Assembly: GCA_964650885.1 (NCBI GenBank)
Contig: CAZYXG010000008.1
Span: forward strand, 1-62,906
Length of the DNA stretch: 62,906 nt
Reading direction: 5' to 3'
From: JAPLFM01 sp964650885
GTDB lineage: Bacteria; Bacteroidota; Ignavibacteria; Kapaibacteriales; UBA2268
Shown in pieces: positions 55,686 through 62,906 of the stretch. Under the pieces are notes generated by a model. That model was not told the DNA's origin. It did not search any database and saw only the letters and a list, made by a program, of their open reading frames with translations. The position numbers and the translations under genes are program-made. Each line of letters starts with the position of its first letter. Positions within the stretch are counted from its first letter, which is position 1.

Positions 55686-57452
55686 ATGTTAAAAAATGAG
55701 TTAATGTTAATGAGCGAAAAACATATAGATTACGTAAAGCCATTTGAGCGGCTGTTTAAATTGCTTTATCTTTTTAAGAAAGACATATTGTATATATATG
55801 TTTATGCTTTTTTCAATGGGATTATTACTCTTTCGCTACCTCTTGGTATTCAAGCAATTATTTCAATTATAACTTCTCAACAAATTTCAACATCTTGGTT
55901 TGTTTTAGTTCTAGTTATCTCAATTGGTATTGTTCTTTCTGGAATTTTGTCAATTTTCCAATATAGCATTATTGAAAATATTCAGCAGAATGTTTTTGCT
56001 AGGTCAGCACTAGATTTTTCTCATAGAATTCCTCGATTCAAACCTGACAGTATTTACAAATACTATCCTCCACAGCTAATTAATCGTTTTTTCGATGTAA
56101 TCAATGTCCAAAAAGGTTTGCCTAAAATTATAATGGATTTCGCAACTTCTGCTTTGCAAATCATTTTTGGTTTGATATTGATTAGTTTCTACCATTCTCT
56201 GTTTGTAGTGTTTGGCTTAATACTTATTACTTGCTTATTGCTGCTGTTTTATTTTACTTTTCGACCTTCTTTGAAAACTAGCTTGGAAGAGTCTAATTAT
56301 AAATATGAAGTTGCTGGTTGGTTACAGGAATTGGCAAGAACTATGGCTACTTTCAAATTGGCAGGATTCAATTATTTGTCGTACGATAAAACTGATGCGG
56401 GCACTGTAAAGTATATTAAAGCAAGAAAAGCTCATTTTAGAATGAACTTATATCTTTACTTAGGTAACACACTTTTTAAAACTTTCATTACAGCTACTCT
56501 TTTAGTTTTAGGTAGTTACCTAGTGATTGCTCAGGAAATCAATATAGGGCAGTTTGTAGCGGCTGAAATTATTGTACTTTTAATTGCAAATTCAGTAGAT
56601 AAATTCGTATCTGGTATGCCAATTATTTACGATACTTTGACAGCTCTTGAAAAAATTGGTTATGTTACAGACATCAGATTAGAAAATGTAGGTGGTCATA
56701 AATTTGAAGATTACTGTATTGACAACAAATTAGATATAATCTTAAATGACTTAAGCTATATCTTTCCTGATACAAGCAATTATGTTTTAAAAAATGTTTC
56801 AATAACAATAAAATCTGGTGAAAAGCTTTGCATTCTTGGCAATAAAGGTTCTGGGAAATCTACATTGATTAATTTTATATGTGGATTCTATGATAAATTT
56901 GAAGGACAAATGCTTTACAATAATATTCCTCTTTCTGGAATAGATTTAGATTCATTAAGAACAAATATTGGTGATAACACAAGAGATCAAGATATATTTT
57001 TTGGCAGTATTAGTGATAACATCACAGTTGGACTTGAAACAAAACAAGAAAGAATAAATGAAATACTTACTATTTGTGGTTTGGATAAATTTGTTTATTC
57101 TCAGATAGATGGTCTGGATACTATACTGCACCACGAAGGTAGAAAACTATCAAGAACAATTATTAAGAAAATTATACTTGCAAGAAGCATTATTAAAAAC
57201 CCAAGCATTTTGCTTTTCGATGAATATGATTTTGATTTTGACAAAGAAGAAAAAATTAGAATCATCAATTATTTGACATCTCCAGAAAGAACTTGGACAA
57301 TAGTTGCAAATACATTAGATTATGAGTTCATTAAGCATTGCGATAGAATAGTTGTTTTCAATAATGGCAGCATTCAAGATGATTTTCTTATAAATGAATT
57401 GGACAGTAAAGAAGAATTTCTAAAAATGCTGAAAAAGGAAAGCAATATTTAG
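55686..57452 (+). CDS. Exporter-type ABC ATPase with degenerate catalytic motifs
   Basis: 588 aa. Six-helix ABC exporter membrane domain (about 35-310), then an ATPase domain. Walker A GNKGSGKST (385-393) and Walker B ILLFDEYD with Glu513 are intact. The signature reads LSRTI (488-492) instead of LSGGQ, the Q-loop Gln aligns with Arg433, and the H-loop His is Asn542. There is no N-terminal peptidase domain. It belongs to an exporter locus with a glycosyltransferase, an HlyD adaptor and TolC. The substrate is unknown. In-frame ATGs at 55704 and 55710 are alternative starts. Confidence 0.85.
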   Translation: MLKNELMLMSEKHIDYVKPFERLFKLLYLFKKDILYIYVYAFFNGIITLSLPLGIQAIISIITSQQISTSWFVLVLVISIGIVLSGILSIFQYSIIENIQQNVFARSALDFSHRIPRFKPDSIYKYYPPQLINRFFDVINVQKGLPKIIMDFATSALQIIFGLILISFYHSLFVVFGLILITCLLLLFYFTFRPSLKTSLEESNYKYEVAGWLQELARTMATFKLAGFNYLSYDKTDAGTVKYIKARKAHFRMNLYLYLGNTLFKTFITATLLVLGSYLVIAQEINIGQFVAAEIIVLLIANSVDKFVSGMPIIYDTLTALEKIGYVTDIRLENVGGHKFEDYCIDNKLDIILNDLSYIFPDTSNYVLKNVSITIKSGEKLCILGNKGSGKSTLINFICGFYDKFEGQMLYNNIPLSGIDLDSLRTNIGDNTRDQDIFFGSISDNITVGLETKQERINEILTICGLDKFVYSQIDGLDTILHHEGRKLSRTIIKKIILARSIIKNPSILLFDEYDFDFDKEEKIRIINYLTSPERTWTIVANTLDYEFIKHCDRIVVFNNGSIQDDFLINELDSKEEFLKMLKKESNI

Positions 57453-57459
57453 AAAAAGT

Positions 57460-58593
57460 ATGAGTACAATTAATTATTTATTTTTTGCTCCGATGAGTGG
57501 CTTTGGTGGTTTGGAAATACAAATGGTAAAGCGTGCAAGTGATAATTTAGCTCGTGGTGGCAAATCTTTGTATATCACAGCAGCGGGCACTCAACATGAA
57601 ACATTTGTTAAGGAAATGAATATTCCGTTGATTAATTTGGAAATGAATTTCAAATATTTGGATTTTATCACAGCTATCAAATTAGGGAAACTTTTCAGAA
57701 AAAATCAAACTAATGTATGTATAGTTGCTCATTCAAGCAATTTAAGTACAGTTATTTTAGCTCGTAATTTTTTCAAGAGGGATTTAGCTATCATTTTCTA
57801 TCAGCAGCTTGAGTCTGGAGTTAATAAACATGATTTTTTTCATAATTGGATATATCGAAATATTGATGGTGTAATAGTGCTTACTGACTTGATGCAACGT
57901 TCAATTATTGCTAAAACTATAATTGAAACAGAGAAAGTTAAGAAAATTCAATATGGTTTAGATTTAACTAAATTAAATCCTGAACTTTATAACAAGAGTG
58001 AATCAAGAGATAAATTTAATTTACCCAATGACAAACTAATTATTGGGCTTGTAGGCAGAATAGAGCATACTAAAGGTCAACTCGTAGCCGTTAAAGCATT
58101 TATTAAAGCGAATATACCTAATTCAAAATTAGTGATATGTGGCAATATAGCTTTTCAAAGCTATTTCGATGAATGTTTTCAGTTAGCTAAAGATAATGGT
58201 TTAGAAGATTCTTTGATATATATCCCATTTACAAAAGATATACCTGAGCTTATGAATGCTTTAGATATATTTGTAATGCCATCGCAAAGCGAAGCTTTTG
58301 GACTAGTACTTGTGGAGGCAATGGCCAGTGGTCTGCCTGTGATTAGTACCAGAAGTGGTGGCGTTCCTGAGTTAATTGAAGATGGATATAATGGCTACTT
58401 ATTTAATTTTTTCGAAGTTAGCGAGTTTGTAGAAAAGCTATTAATGCTAGCAAATAATGAAGATTTAAGAAAGCAATTGGGAGCCAATGGGCAAACTTTT
58501 GCTACAGAGAGATTTGATTACATAAAACAAACTCAAAGCTATTTTGAATTTTGCGATAATACATTCAACACTAGATTTGAAACAATAAATTAA
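57460..58593 (+). CDS. GT4 glycosyltransferase in the exporter locus
   Basis: 377 aa GT-B enzyme. The N-terminal acceptor domain starts LFFAPMSGFGGLEIQMV. The C-terminal donor domain has IIGLVGRIEHTKGQ, then VMPSQSEAFGLVLVEAMASGLPVIS with the two EX7E glutamates. It starts 7 nt after the ABC stop and ends 1 nt before the HlyD gene, so it is certainly within the operon. It probably glycosylates the exported product or a linked surface glycan (inference). The donor sugar cannot be read from sequence. Confidence 0.92.
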   Translation: MSTINYLFFAPMSGFGGLEIQMVKRASDNLARGGKSLYITAAGTQHETFVKEMNIPLINLEMNFKYLDFITAIKLGKLFRKNQTNVCIVAHSSNLSTVILARNFFKRDLAIIFYQQLESGVNKHDFFHNWIYRNIDGVIVLTDLMQRSIIAKTIIETEKVKKIQYGLDLTKLNPELYNKSESRDKFNLPNDKLIIGLVGRIEHTKGQLVAVKAFIKANIPNSKLVICGNIAFQSYFDECFQLAKDNGLEDSLIYIPFTKDIPELMNALDIFVMPSQSEAFGLVLVEAMASGLPVISTRSGGVPELIEDGYNGYLFNFFEVSEFVEKLLMLANNEDLRKQLGANGQTFATERFDYIKQTQSYFEFCDNTFNTRFETIN

Positions 58594-58594
58594 A

Positions 58595-59959
58595 ATGATA
58601 AATATTACTTCAAATAATTTTAATTCTGAAGAGATTTTGCATAGATCAGAATCTTTGAAAGAGATTAAAACACATCAGCCAAAGAAAAGATTGATTTATA
58701 CTATGGTTGGTATTTTAATTTTTAGTTTTTTAATGTTATTTGCACCTTGGACTCAAACAATAGTTTCCAATGGCAAATTAACAACTCTTTCGCCAGATAG
58801 GAGACCACAGAACATTCAAACTGTTATAGGTGGTAGAATTGACAAATGGTATATCAGAGAAGGTCAGTTCGTGAAAAAAGGCGATACTATTGCTTTTATT
58901 ACCGAAATCAAAGATAATTACTTCGATCCTAATTTGATAGAAAGAACTAGCGAACAAATTGATGCAAAGAATTCTTCAATGTCAAGCTATAAAGATAAAG
59001 TAACTGCATTGGAAAATCAAATTAATGCAATGAAAAATAATCTTGGACTAAAACTTAAACAAAATGAAAATAAAATTAGCCAATTGGAAATGAAAGTGGT
59101 TTCTGATAGCAATGATTTTGTGGCTGCTTCGGCTAATTATAAAATTTCAGAAGACCAATATAATAGACAAGAAAAGCTTAATTCACAGGGCCTTCGCAGC
59201 TTAACTGATTTGGAAATTCGCAGATTAAAATTCCAAGAAGCTCAAGCAAAAAGAATTTCTGCAGAAAATAAATTCAAAATAACTAAAAGTGAATTGATAG
59301 TGAGCAAAATGGATTTGAACACAATAAAGAATGATTTTATTGATAAAATCTCTAAAGCAAATTCAGATAAATTTTCTGCTATTTCCGATATGTACGCCTC
59401 GCAAGGCGAGATTGCAAAAATGGAAAACCAATTAAGCAATTATAAAGTTCGCAATGGCTATTATTATATAACCGCTCCTCAGGATGCATATATTGTCAAA
59501 GCAATTAGCAAAGGTGTGGGCGAAACAGTGAAAGAAGGCGAAAGCATAGTTAGTATTGTTCCTGCCAATGCAGAATTAGCTGTGGAAATGTACGTCTATC
59601 CTGTTGATATGCCGCTAATTCGCATAGGCGAAAAAGTACGAATTGTTTTTGATGGTTGGCCTACAATTATTATAAATGGATGGCCAAACCTAAGCTATGG
59701 TACTTTTGCTGGTATTGTTTTCGCTGCCGATAAAAACATAAGTGACAATGGTAAGTTTAGAATTTTATTGCAACCAGACAAAAATGACAAAATATGGCCA
59801 AGCTTATTGAAAATTGGAACTGGTACTCAATGTATTGCAATTTTAAACGATGTGCCAATTTGGTGGGAAATCTGGCGTAATCTAAATGGCTTCCCTGCTA
59901 GTATGTACTCTGTGATAGATACTCAAAAAGATAAGAAAACAAAAGATGAAAAAAAGTAA
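58595..59959 (+). CDS. HlyD-type membrane-fusion (adaptor) protein
   Basis: 454 aa. A single transmembrane helix (about 35-53, MVGILIFSFLMLFAPW) is followed by a lipoyl half-domain (GGRIDKWYIREGQFVKKGDTIAFI). A long coiled-coil hairpin (about 115-280) precedes the second lipoyl half (YYITAPQDAYIVKAI) and a beta-barrel region. It bridges the ABC protein and TolC in type I secretion. It overlaps the TolC gene by 14 bp. Confidence 0.92.
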   Translation: MINITSNNFNSEEILHRSESLKEIKTHQPKKRLIYTMVGILIFSFLMLFAPWTQTIVSNGKLTTLSPDRRPQNIQTVIGGRIDKWYIREGQFVKKGDTIAFITEIKDNYFDPNLIERTSEQIDAKNSSMSSYKDKVTALENQINAMKNNLGLKLKQNENKISQLEMKVVSDSNDFVAASANYKISEDQYNRQEKLNSQGLRSLTDLEIRRLKFQEAQAKRISAENKFKITKSELIVSKMDLNTIKNDFIDKISKANSDKFSAISDMYASQGEIAKMENQLSNYKVRNGYYYITAPQDAYIVKAISKGVGETVKEGESIVSIVPANAELAVEMYVYPVDMPLIRIGEKVRIVFDGWPTIIINGWPNLSYGTFAGIVFAADKNISDNGKFRILLQPDKNDKIWPSLLKIGTGTQCIAILNDVPIWWEIWRNLNGFPASMYSVIDTQKDKKTKDEKK

Positions 59960-61361
59960 GTCAATAATCATGTTTTTACTTTTTGTTTATCCTTTCTTGG
60001 CTTTTGGGCAGGGGAAGATATTTTATGAAATGGAATTTATTGAAATTGTAAAAAATAACAATCCAATTGCAAAGAAAATAAATTTAATTAAAGATAAAAA
60101 TCAACAGAGTTTGAAATTTGCTAAAGGTAGCTTCGATCCAAAACTCACTTCGGATAACAATCAAAAAGTTTTCGGCAGCAAAGAATATTATTTGATGTCA
60201 CAAAATGTTCTTACTATCCCCACTTGGTATGGTGTGGATGTGAAAGCTGGTTTTGATGTAATTAAGGGTGTTAACTCCCCTTCGGAACTTTCAACTCCTG
60301 CAGCTGGATTGGCTCAATTGGGACTTAAGATTCCTATTGGTCAAGGAATGTTCTATGATAAACGCAGAAATGAAGTAGAAAAAGCTGAACAAATTAATAA
60401 TGCAAGCCGAATTGAGTTAAACAGAGAATATAACGATTTACTTAAAGATGCATTAGCAAGCTATTGGGACTGGTTTGCAAATTACAATAAATTAAATATT
60501 TATATTAAAGCATTTGACTTAAGTAAATTTAGATTCGAAGGGGTGAAATCTGTCTATTTTGGTGGCGATGCCGCTGCTATAGATACATTAGAAGCACTTT
60601 TACAATTGCAAACTATACAAGCAGATTTGCAATTGGCAAAACAAGATTATGAGAACTCCCGTTTGATGCTTTCCACTTTTCTATGGTCTGCTAATAATAT
60701 TCCACTTGAAATTTCTGCTTCTGCTCTGCCTGATACAAATAATAAAGTATTGGATTTGGATTCAGCTTTTGCAAATAATACTGATTCTTTAATAGAGCAA
60801 AACCCCGATTATTTGCTCTATTTAGTTAAAAAGAAAAATGCAGAACTAGACAAAGATCTTTATTTAGAACAATTGAAACCAAAATTAAATTTGAATGTGA
60901 ATGTTCTAAACACTGGCTTTTACTCCACATTGCCAAATGAACTAAATTCGATTTATTTCCAAAATAATTATAAAATGGGAATAGATTTTGAAATGCCTTT
61001 ATTCTTAAGAAAAGAAACAGCTAATTTAGAATTAGCAGATATTAAAATTACTGAAATTGATTTATCTATTGCTAATAAAAGATTAGAATTGAAGAATAAA
61101 ATACTTAACTACGTTAACAAATACAACACTTTAGCCAGCAATAACAATATATACAGCCAGTTAGTAAGAAATTATTCAATACTTCTTAACGCAGAAGAAA
61201 CACGCTTCCAAATTGGAGAATCTTCACTATTTTTAGTTAATTCAAGACAGCAGAAACTAATTGAATCAGAAATCAAACAAATAGAAAACTACACAAAATC
61301 CAAAATTGCATACATAGACCTATTAAACGTAATAGGTAATTTGTATCAAGTGTATAAATAA
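59946..61361 (+). CDS. TolC-family outer-membrane channel
   Basis: 471 aa. The signal peptide (MFLLFVYPFLAFGQG) is followed by long amphipathic alpha-helices with TolC-like repeats (LKDALASYWDWFANYNKLNIY and YTKSKIAYIDLLNVIGNLYQ), which trimerise into a periplasmic tunnel. The first and second halves are internally related. It completes the tripartite exporter. No terminator was found immediately after its stop. Confidence 0.9.
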   Translation: MKKSKSIIMFLLFVYPFLAFGQGKIFYEMEFIEIVKNNNPIAKKINLIKDKNQQSLKFAKGSFDPKLTSDNNQKVFGSKEYYLMSQNVLTIPTWYGVDVKAGFDVIKGVNSPSELSTPAAGLAQLGLKIPIGQGMFYDKRRNEVEKAEQINNASRIELNREYNDLLKDALASYWDWFANYNKLNIYIKAFDLSKFRFEGVKSVYFGGDAAAIDTLEALLQLQTIQADLQLAKQDYENSRLMLSTFLWSANNIPLEISASALPDTNNKVLDLDSAFANNTDSLIEQNPDYLLYLVKKKNAELDKDLYLEQLKPKLNLNVNVLNTGFYSTLPNELNSIYFQNNYKMGIDFEMPLFLRKETANLELADIKITEIDLSIANKRLELKNKILNYVNKYNTLASNNNIYSQLVRNYSILLNAEETRFQIGESSLFLVNSRQQKLIESEIKQIENYTKSKIAYIDLLNVIGNLYQVYK

Positions 61362-61382
61362 AATTAGAAGATAGCAAGTTAT

Positions 61383-61499
61383 CTAATTCTTATTAGAGCT
61401 CCTCTCCGCAATTGTCATCCCAAATGGATAGTAATCATTCACAGTTTTTTCGTCTGTCAGAAATGGAGGCACACCACGAGTGCTTGTCGCCTCATTTTC
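61383..61499 (-). pseudogene. Orphan Rhs core fragment
   Basis: The minus strand encodes RGVPPFLTDEKTVNDYYPFGMTIAERSSNKN then TAG. YYPFGM and the ERS turn are signatures just before the YRYGFxGxEKD core of Rhs proteins. The segment lacks a start and continuation. It corresponds to the stretch immediately preceding the visible start of the Rhs gene at the right edge, so it is a displaced duplicate. Confidence 0.8.
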
Positions 61500-61502
61500 T
61501 TT

Positions 61503-61519
61503 TTACGCCTTTGGCGTAA
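61503..61519. repeat. Short hairpin
   Basis: TTACGCC and GGCGTAA pair around TTT. No poly-T follows directly. It separates the orphan Rhs scrap from the small partner gene and may be a recombination or terminator remnant. Confidence 0.5.
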
Positions 61520-61576
61520 GTGTATTTTTATTTGCCCCTTTTTTTGAACACAGCAAAGCTATATTGTGGTGGAATG

Positions 61577-61606
61577 AAAAAAAGCCACTCAAAATTGAGT
61601 GGCTTC
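61577..61606 (-). terminator. Terminator of the small Rhs-partner gene
   Basis: Read on minus, AGCCACTCAA and TTGAGTGGCT pair around two bases and are followed by seven T. The stop codon of the 61610-61936 gene is 3 nt upstream of the stem. Confidence 0.9.
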
Positions 61607-61609
61607 TGC

Positions 61610-61936
61610 TTATTTGTTCTTTGTATAAATTATTGTATCTTTTATATTTCTAAATCCTGCAAGTATTATTGTGTCTTTTTCACACTTTATAATTTCAATT
61701 TCCTCTTTATCGTTTCCTATCTCAAATTGGATTGCATTATTTTTCATTAAGTATTTGCCTGTATAAATAGTATCGCCATAACTATGAAGTATTAATAAAC
61801 TATTTTTTTCAAATTCAATTATTGGATAGTGATATATTGAACGTGGCTTATCCTTGACAATAGACCATTTACCAATTAAATGTTCACAATTGCAATAGTT
61901 AAACAATAGAAATGCACTTAAAAATATACTTTTCAT
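61610..61936 (-). CDS. Small exported protein, candidate immunity partner of the Rhs effector
   Basis: 108 aa. It has a hydrophobic signal sequence with NYCNC near residue 15 (possibly lipidated, but the lipobox is poor). The mature part, from HLIGKWSIVKDK, consists of alternating strands (GDTIYTGKYL, ILAGFRNIKDTIIYTK) resembling a lipocalin-like barrel. It starts 13 nt after the Rhs stop and has its own terminator. By position it is a candidate immunity protein for the metzincin-like tip (inference). Confidence 0.75.
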   Translation of the reverse strand: MKSIFLSAFLLFNYCNCEHLIGKWSIVKDKPRSIYHYPIIEFEKNSLLILHSYGDTIYTGKYLMKNNAIQFEIGNDKEEIEIIKCEKDTIILAGFRNIKDTIIYTKNK

Positions 61937-61949
61937 TAGTTATTTATAT

Positions 61950-62906
61950 TTAAAATGAACCATCAGTCAATCTTGGTCCAACTGGAGAGCTATCGGGCTT
62001 CCCTGTATTATTTGGATAATAGTTGTTAGTTGTTGTGCCTAAATTTGCTTTACCATCTATATAGTTTAATTTACCTAATCCTAACATATCAATATCTGTT
62101 TGACCAACCTTTCTGCTTTCGGGATTCATTGTATTATTTCTTGCCCCTGTTTTAGGGTTTATTGCTGTTGCCCCTTTTGAAGGGTCATAAGTATATGCCG
62201 CATCTACTGCCGTTCCTCTTGCATACATTATTCCTGGTGCTTTTCCTGTCCCAATTAAATTTGAATTTGCGGGATGTCCGTCTGCCGTTCCCGGCCAAAG
62301 TCCTAAGCCGTGTCCGTATTCGTGTGGTTCAGTTGTTGAGCCATCTTTATTAATATTACTTGTTAGAAAAAAACCTGAATTTCCATCAATTGCATATTCT
62401 GAAATAGGTAATCCCGAGTTTTCAACTCTAACATAGTTTTGCTTAACGTCTGTATTTTTTGCCATATCGCTTGCTGTTAAATCAGGTATATATGTTCCAG
62501 TTACTACAAATTTAACATTATATTGAACTCCTCCTATTGTTGCCTTACCTGCTGCGGCATTCCAAGCAGATTGTATATCAGAAGCAGATTGCTTTGCAAC
62601 TGCTGTATTTGCACCATTGCCATAAAATGCAATATTTGACGTTATCGTAATTGTTTTTGTGTTTGCATCAATAGAAATTTCCCCTGATTCTCCACTTGGG
62701 TCTTTAAATAGAATAGGATTACAGTTAAAAGTAGAATAAGGACTTTGAAACGGATATTTTGCAAATTTTGGGTCTAAATTCCAACGTCTCCCACTTCTTG
62801 TATCATAACCATAGTCATTGAATGATAGGTGATTACTTTCTCCATAAACTTCATTATCCTTCTCATGCCCACCGAACCCATACCTATAACCCGCACTACT
62901 AAAACT
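61950..62906 (-). CDS. Rhs protein, C-terminal part with metzincin-like metallopeptidase tip (5' end outside window)
   Basis: The frame is open to the right edge. The first residues, YRYGFGGHEKDNEVYGES and NPILFKDPSGE, are the conserved Rhs core ending in DPxGE. The variable tip follows (about 250 aa), with a zinc motif HEYGHGLG and downstream GH, and a Met-turn IMYARG. These suggest a secreted metallopeptidase. The third metal ligand (His in TADGH or another) is not certain. It may be a toxin or a housekeeping Rhs peptidase. Confidence 0.85.
   Translation of the reverse strand, partial: SFSSAGYRYGFGGHEKDNEVYGESNHLSFNDYGYDTRSGRRWNLDPKFAKYPFQSPYSTFNCNPILFKDPSGESGEISIDANTKTITITSNIAFYGNGANTAVAKQSASDIQSAWNAAAGKATIGGVQYNVKFVVTGTYIPDLTASDMAKNTDVKQNYVRVENSGLPISEYAIDGNSGFFLTSNINKDGSTTEPHEYGHGLGLWPGTADGHPANSNLIGTGKAPGIMYARGTAVDAAYTYDPSKGATAINPKTGARNNTMNPESRKVGQTDIDMLGLGKLNYIDGKANLGTTTNNYYPNNTGKPDSSPVGPRLTDGSF

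Noticed and set aside
61520..61750. 76-codon plus-strand frame
   Set aside because: Antisense to the Rhs-partner gene and its terminator; hydrophobic Cys/Tyr-rich composition with no motif.
1..62906. CRISPR array or insertion sequence
   Set aside because: No regularly spaced identical repeats of CRISPR size and no transposase motifs (DDE, IS-type) were seen on either strand.

Overview
The window is low-GC DNA (roughly one third G+C by eye) from a Gram-negative bacterium of the Bacteroidota / Chlorobiota / Ignavibacteriota assemblage. A 'Candidatus Kapabacteria'-like lineage is my best guess. Supporting signs are a short (286 aa) primary sigma factor, several secreted proteins ending in type IX secretion (T9SS) sorting domains, a MotA/MotB pair, dimeric-type glycyl-tRNA synthetase, GmhA (heptose/LPS), MenG/UbiE and a TolC/HlyD export locus. 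The placement is inference from gene content. A 100-N scaffold gap lies at 13805-13904.

Layout. Positions 1-950 hold the end of an unidentified gene, a lipoprotein and an orphan Rhs/YD-repeat scrap. Positions 956-6717 (minus) are housekeeping: PhnP-like hydrolase, LipA, RpoD, an S41 protease and GlyRS. A tRNA-Arg(TCT) abuts the SRP RNA at 6947-7118, followed by a plus-strand operon rng-dxr-rseP-surE-hybrid kinase (7160-13188). After a glycosyltransferase cut by the gap come dinB and menG. An unusual minus-strand group follows at 16147-22051: a membrane STAND-like NTPase, an RsbW-like kinase, an outer-membrane protein and a ClpB that stops at the start of its middle domain. Next are mltG, a TPR lipoprotein, motA, motB and a degenerate HD-GYP protein.

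Positions 27875-36840 are mosaic: a broken T9SS WD40-like gene, small enzymes, truncated haemoglobin, a TPR protein, a DUF4258/DUF2283 toxin-antitoxin remnant, queC-gmhA-engB and a frameshifted glyoxalase-like gene. Positions 36946-45742 carry mscL, a SpoIIE-type phosphatase, mntH, a TlpA-like protein, acetoacetyl-CoA synthetase and a haem/iron ABC importer behind a palindrome-rich leader. Two convergent T9SS cargo genes, rlmI, an FAD oxidase, a stop-interrupted DUF1016 nuclease and mtaB follow. A four-gene exporter locus (degenerate ABC, GT4 glycosyltransferase, HlyD, TolC) occupies 55686-61361. The right end is an Rhs protein with a metzincin-like tip, a small secreted partner and an orphan Rhs scrap.

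Two themes stand out. First, both ends show a similar order: effector-like C terminus, small exported protein, then orphan Rhs fragment. This is the footprint of polymorphic-toxin tip exchange, although the left-hand effector is unrecognised. Second, several accessory genes (WD40-like, DUF4258, DUF1016, VOC, a small unknown gene) are broken by a single in-frame TAA or a 1-nt indel, while housekeeping genes are intact. The least familiar multi-gene units are the STAND NTPase/RsbW-like/outer-membrane operon and the exporter with an embedded glycosyltransferase.
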